NCBI GenBank assembly: GCA_035048815.1
Contig: JAUCBN010000032.1
Coordinates: forward strand, 17,757,501 to 17,821,500
Source: Abelmoschus esculentus
Lineage: Eukaryota > Streptophyta > Magnoliopsida > Malvales > Malvaceae
DNA length: 64,000 nt
Direction: 5' to 3'
The translations under genes and the position numbers were made by a program. Under the pieces are notes generated by a model. That model had not been told where the DNA came from, ran no database searches, and saw nothing but the letters and a program-made list of their open reading frames with translations. Shown in pieces: positions 59,411-64,000 of the stretch (within the stretch, counting starts at the first letter, position 1; the number at the start of each line of letters is the position of its first letter).

Positions 59411-59605
59411 GGAGATGAAGAGCTCGGCGGCGGTAGGGGTTAAACAAGGGGCTAGGGTTTGTTTTGTTATCTTAGGGTTTAATATTTTGTGGGTCTAGGG
59501 TTATGTTTGACTGGGCTTTGATGTGGGCTTTGTTGTGGGCTATTGGGATTTAATTTATTGGATCTGGAATAAAATGGTATTGGGTTAATTAGTGGGTTAT
59601 TACAG

Positions 59606-59617
59606 CTGCCCCTCTTT
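59606..59617 (-). other. Polypurine tract before the 3' LTR
   Basis: On the minus strand AAAGAGGGGCAG sits next to TGTAATAACCC, the LTR start. A purine tract directly 5' of the LTR is where plus-strand DNA synthesis is primed. It fixes the orientation of the element and the LTR border. Confidence 0.75.
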
Positions 59618-59949
59618 GCTCATTGTTGTGTAACGATAATGAAGCAAAGATAAGGAATAACCCACGTTATCTGGTATGGTCTCGAGGTTTAATCTTGGTA
59701 AGGTTAAGGTTCTTTTGGTAAGGTTTTCGGTCGGCCACCCCCATTTCTTGGTCTCCTCTTGATCTTCTTTACTGCTCTGGAATAAAATTCTTCAAAACTG
59801 AGACTTCGTGCCTTCATCTTTTTCCATTTCTTGTTCTCCTATCAGGTACCTTGGATGAGCAGATTCTTCCTATTGTAGAGTCTTGCTCGTCTTCGGTAAA
59901 GTCTTTACTTTGCGAATCCTTCCTGCATTGTCTTCTCATCTTCGGCTGT

Positions 59950-60660
59950 TGACGTTGCAAGTTCTTCCTATATAGAACTTTCTGCATCTTAAGTCAAGAG
60001 TTCTTCCTGTAATGAACTTCTCGTTGTAGATTCCTCCTATATAGAATCTTTCGGGTCTTCAATTCAAGTGTTCTTCTTGTCGTAGAGCTTTTCGCTAGAG
60101 ATTCTTTCTCTCATAGAATCTCTCACATCTCCGACTATAAGCGTTCTTCATGTTGTAGAACTTCACACTAGAGACTCTTTCTCTCATAGAATCTTTCGTG
60201 TCTTCAACTATAAGCGTTCTTCCTGTTGTAGAACTTCACACTAGAGACTCTTTCTCTCATAGAATCTTTCGTGTCTTCAACTATAAGCGTTCTTCCTGTT
60301 GTAGAACTTCACACTAGAGACTCTTTCTCTCATAGAATCTTTCGTGTCTTCAATTTTCAAGAGTTCTTCTTATATAGAATTTTCCGCTGGAGATTCTTGC
60401 TCTCATAGAATCTTCATGTTTTGACTTTTCAAGAGTTTTTCCTATATAGAACCTTTTGCTGGAGATTCTTGCTCTCATAGAATCTTCATGTTTTGACTTT
60501 TCAAGAGTTCTTCCTATATAGAACCTTTTGCTGGAGATTCTTGCTCTCATAGAATCTTCACATTTTGATTTTTCAAGAGTTCTTCCTATATAGAACCTTT
60601 TCGCTGGAGATTCTTGCTCTCATAGAATCTTTTGTTTGCTTCAAGGGTTCTTCTTGTGTT
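59950..60660 (-). repeat. Tandem ~72-bp repeats in the 3' region of the Gypsy element
   Basis: About ten head-to-tail copies of a 72-75 bp unit (plus-strand words GTTCTTCCTATATAGAA, GGAGATTCTTGCTCTCATAG and CTCATAGAATCTT). Adjacent copies between 60220 and 60560 are nearly identical. A 24-codon repeating frame (MRARISSKRFYIG...) results and is not a gene. Tandem arrays between pol and the 3' LTR are characteristic of Tat/Ogre elements. Confidence 0.88.
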
Positions 60661-61834
60661 GTATCTTCTGGTTGATTCTCCTCTTGAATCTTGAGTTTGC
60701 TAACAATTACAAGCTCTTCTATACAAATCTTTTGTTAATGCTTTGTTTTCTGATGTAGATCTCAATATCTTTTGTAGGCTCTTTGCATTTCTGCTCTTGC
60801 CTCTCTTCTGACTCTTGTATTCCTGCGGAAAAGACAACCATAAAATATTCCTCAATGCAGGTTAGCATGCACCTAACCCTAGGGGTGCCTACACTATATG
60901 ATGCATGAATGATGATATCTTAATCTCTTTCGCGATCCTCGCCTTCTTCTATGATCCTCGCATTTGATCAGGCCTTGATAATGTTTTCTCATCTTCAATC
61001 TCCTTTTCTATAATAGGGTCGTTTAATCCCACATTAAGAGTTCAAGCTTCAAACACCGACTTGTTCCTGGGTATCTTCTTGAGCTTTTATTTCTGGTAAC
61101 ATCTTCGAAATTTTCATTTTCTCTTTTCTCTTTTTCCATTTTCTTTTTCTTTCTTTTTTTCTTTATTTCCTTTTCTTTTTTCTTTTCTTTTCTTTCTTTT
61201 TCTTTTTTTTCTTTTTTCCACTGACGAGTTGGTCTTCAAGTAGTGTTGGCCTATTGTTGCCCCATTTTGGTGTGCTCTACAGTTTTAAGCGTTTTAGAAT
61301 TTTCGTGTAAATGCTTTCTGTTGCATGGGATTCTCCTTGTGATTAATTTTCCTTCTCCACCTGCACCTTATAGGCTAAAACTATAACAAAGTAATGTCAA
61401 GAAATCTTTTGTTTGATGTACTTCAATGTCAACCTGGAAAACGAATGATAATTCATGGAAAAGATATATGTAATATAGATATATTATATTCAAAATATCA
61501 TGGCAAACATGAAGTTTTTTCAGAAGATGACAAAAATGATACAAAGTCTTAAACACTTCACTATATGAATGACATATGGAACCGTGTTGACAATAGATTC
61601 CTTGCCCCGTGTCCGCGACTGAGTCTGAGAGGGCTTGCCCATTGGATGCCAATTCCAGAATGGATTCGAGCCGCCCTTTACGGGTTTTCAACTCGATTCC
61701 TTTATTGGTTTCAAGAAGCCCTTTTCGGGTTTTCCTCTTGAGCCTTCTTTTCTCTCTTTTTTCTTTTTTCTCTTTTTTTCATCTTTTTCTTTTTTTCGAT
61801 TTTCATTTTCATTTTCCTTTTTTCATTTTCTTTT
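60660..61834 (-). other. Untranslated 3' region of the Gypsy element
   Basis: Non-coding sequence between the pol stop codon and the tandem repeats. It contains long pyrimidine tracts on the plus strand (61120-61220 and 61740-61840, mixed T/C), that is, purine tracts on the element's coding strand. No gene is recognised. Confidence 0.6.
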
Positions 61835-64000
61835 TCAAGCGTAGTACTTTTTAACTGAGTCTGAATTTATTGGGTTATTCAGTTCGCGTCCATCCATTTC
61901 TGCTAGGATTAACGCTCCTCCGGAAAAGGCCTTTTTAACTACATAGGACCCTTCCCAATTTGGCATCCACTTCCCACGGAAGTCTTTCTGTATGGGCAAG
62001 ATCTTTTTTAACACTAGATCTCCCTCTCGAAATTCTCTGGGCTTGACCTTCTTGTTGTAGGCCTGTATCATCCTCCTCTGATACATCTGACCGTGACAGA
62101 TGGCCCTCAATCTCTTCTCTTCAATGAGGTTGAGCTGATCATATCTAGCTTGTACCCATTCAGCTTCATCTAACTTTACTTCATTCAAGATCCGGAGAGA
62201 TGGAATCTCCACTTCTATGGGCAATACTGCTTCTGTACCATACACCAGAGAGTACGGAGTTGCCCTTGTCGACGTACGTACCGACGTTCTATAGGCAAAT
62301 AAAGCAAACGGTAACTTCTCATGCCAATCTCTGAAAGTTTCCGTTGTCTTCGCTATAATCTTCTTGATGTTTTTATTTGCTGCTTCCACTGCCCCATTCA
62401 TCTTAGGACGATAAGTGGTGGAGTTGTGATGCGTTATCTTGAATTGCTCACACACTTCTGTAATCATTTTATTGTTCAGATTGGAAGCATTGTCGGTGAT
62501 GATTCTCTCCGGTAAACCATATCGGCAAATGATCTCTTTCTTTATAAACTTGCAAACTGTCGATCTTGTGATGTTGGGATAAGAGGCAGCCTCTACCCAT
62601 TTGGTGAAATAATCGATTGCCACCAGGATGAAACGGTGTCTGTTGGATGTTGTTGGATGAATCTGCCCAATGACATCCATTCCCCACATTGCAAAGGGCC
62701 ATGGTGAATTCATGGTGTGTAACGGTGACGGAGGCGAATGAATCTTATCAGCATATATCTGACACTTATGGCACTTCTTGGCGTAGCTGATACAATCTGC
62801 TTCCATGGTCAACCAATAATACCCGTATCGCATAATTTTACGAGCCATCGCGAAGCCGTTGGCATGCGTTCCACATAAACCATCATGCACTTCTTCGAGG
62901 ATCTCCTTAGCTCGTTGGGCATCAACACATCTTAACAACACCTGGTCTTTGCCCCTCTTGTACAAAATTTCTCCATCTAAGACGTACCCCGCTGCCAATC
63001 TTCTGAGGGTTTTCTTGTCATTCTCGCTTATTCCTTCAGGATAAATCTGACATTTGACATACTGCAGAATATCATGATACCACGGTTTACCATCTACTTC
63101 TTCTTCTAAGGTGCAACAATAAGCTGGCATTTCAAAAGTCTGCATTTTTATAGGCTGCATTTCTGCTTTTGTACTGGCTTTAAACATAGCGGCTAGAGTT
63201 GCTAGAGCGTCTGCCATCTGATTGTCTTCTCTCGGAAGATAAGTGAAACTGATCTTTTCAAATCTCTTGATCAATTCCTGAATCAAATCGTAGTATCTGA
63301 TCAATCTGGGGTCTCTTGTTTCCCACTCTCCACGGAGCTGATAAATAACCAAGGATGAATCCCCAAAGACTTGAAGGACTCTGACTTTTCTTTCGATGGC
63401 TCCATGCAATCCCATAACACAGGCTTCATACTCGGCTATGTTATTCGTACAAAAGAACTCTAGTCTGCTTGTGAAGGGATAATAAACATTATCTGGAGAT
63501 ATCAACATTGCACCTATTCCATGCCCTAGTGCGTTAGATGCTCCGTCGAAATACAATTTCCATGACTTCTCCTCCAAAATGGTTTCTTCTTCTGTTGCAA
63601 TATACATCAGGTCCTCGTCCGGAAAGTTAAAGTTCAGCGGCTGGTACTCTACTGAAGCTCGACTCGCTAGGAAATCAGCGATAGCACTTCCTTTTACCGC
63701 TTTCTGACTCACATAGACAATATCAAATTCAGATAATAACATTTGACAACGAGCCATCTTCCCGGTCAACGCTGGTGCTTCCATCAAGTATTTTAACGGA
63801 TCCAGCTTAGATATTAGCCAGGTTGTATGGTATAACATGTATTGCCTGAGTCTTTTGGCAGCCCACACCAAAGCACAACACAGCTTCTGAATGGGTGGGT
63901 ATCGTGTTTCACAATCCGTGAACTTTTTGCTTAAGTAATAAATGGCTCTTTCTTTCTTCCCGGACTCATCATGTTGCCCCAGCACGCATCTCATTGAATT
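61835..64000 (-). mobile_element. Ty3/Gypsy Tat-lineage polyprotein, 3' part (RNase H, second RNase H, integrase), cut by the window edge
   Basis: One open frame of more than 719 codons runs in from the right edge and stops at 61835. In order: the RNase H domain joined to reverse transcriptase (start lies outside); a second, archaeal-like RNase H (WKLYFDGASNALGHGIGAML, AEYEACVMGL, YLPREDNQMADALATLA); the integrase zinc finger (HDGLCGTHANG... with CHKCQIY); and the integrase core with its Asp-Asp-Glu residues (GMDVIGQI, ITDNASNLNNKM, GAVEAANKNIKK). A C-terminal region (REGDLVLKKI, NWEGSYVVKKAF) follows. Dual RNase H is the mark of the Tat (Retand/Ogre) lineage. No stop or frameshift was seen, so the element may be recent. 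Confidence 0.93.

Larger units (their letters stand above)
57548..59604 (-). repeat. LTR of a Tat-lineage Gypsy element (~2.06 kb)
   Basis: On the minus strand it begins TGTAATAACCC directly after the polypurine tract and ends GGTCGCTACA directly before the primer-binding site, so it has TG...CA ends. It contains three spaced copies of a ~42-bp unit including ACACCTGAAGAACAGGATG (57632, 57722, 58015), a (TAA)n microsatellite at about 58371-58422, and a GC-rich CGCG tract at 59369-59410. On the opposite strand it carries a TATA box and a 78-codon frame (see 58733 and 58812). Confidence 0.75.

Noticed and set aside
59950..60660. Regularly repeated units that could suggest a CRISPR-like array
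   Set aside because: Units are contiguous 72-75 bp tandem copies without unique spacers, inside a plant retrotransposon.

Overview
The window is plant nuclear DNA. It has split genes with GT-AG introns, long AT-rich intergenic stretches, and plant-type transposable elements (CACTA, hAT, Mutator-like, Stowaway, SINE, Tat-lineage Ty3/Gypsy). Gene content and protein similarity point to a eudicot. A rosid such as a cotton relative (Malvaceae) is my best guess, but that is inference.

Low-copy gene scaffold, in order: a MATE transporter (2.2-3.8 kb, minus); an A-4 DREB/ERF gene with an in-frame stop in its AP2 domain (6.7-7.5 kb, plus); an intact CBF/DREB1 gene (12.95-13.64 kb, plus); a decayed Per1-like (PGAP3-type) gene (13.9-24.4 kb, minus); a HOTHEAD-like GMC oxidoreductase (27.2-29.2 kb, plus); a SOC1/AGL71-72-like MADS gene reduced to K-box and C-terminal exons (30.5-31.2 kb, plus); a 14-exon DEAD-box helicase of the RH7 type (31.8-35.6 kb, minus); a GT47 xyloglucan-galactosyltransferase-like gene (38.8-40.2 kb, minus); a chloroplast NEET CDGSH iron-sulfur protein (42.96-43.40 kb, minus); and a DUF3475/DUF668 PSI-like gene (50.2-51.5 kb, minus). 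From memory, this order matches two duplicated Arabidopsis chromosome 5 segments interleaved. The genes are therefore neighbours by ancestry, not members of one pathway.

Mobile DNA fills the gaps. An ~8.45-kb CACTA element (about 14.93-23.38 kb) sits in an intron of the Per1-like pseudogene. Its TNPD-like frame (4 exons, 1,147 codons) and its Transposase_24-like frame (6 exons, 389 codons) both splice without any frameshift. They are interrupted only by in-frame stops, nearly all explainable as C-to-T or G-to-A changes. The same element carries host gene pieces: three spliceable exons of an autoinhibited Ca2+-ATPase and one J-domain exon. This is the most interesting structure in the window.

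From 43.7 to 47.9 kb lie a non-autonomous hAT element with a perfect 8-bp target duplication, then a Mutator-like foldback element with a perfect 9-bp duplication nested inside an older inverted-repeat element. A tRNA-type SINE with an 18-bp target duplication lies at 55.2 kb, followed by a probable degenerate solo LTR. From about 57.1 kb to the window end is a minus-strand Tat-lineage Gypsy element: pol 3' part with a second RNase H and integrase, a tandem-repeat 3' region, a polypurine tract, a ~2-kb LTR, and then a primer-binding site on the far side of that LTR.
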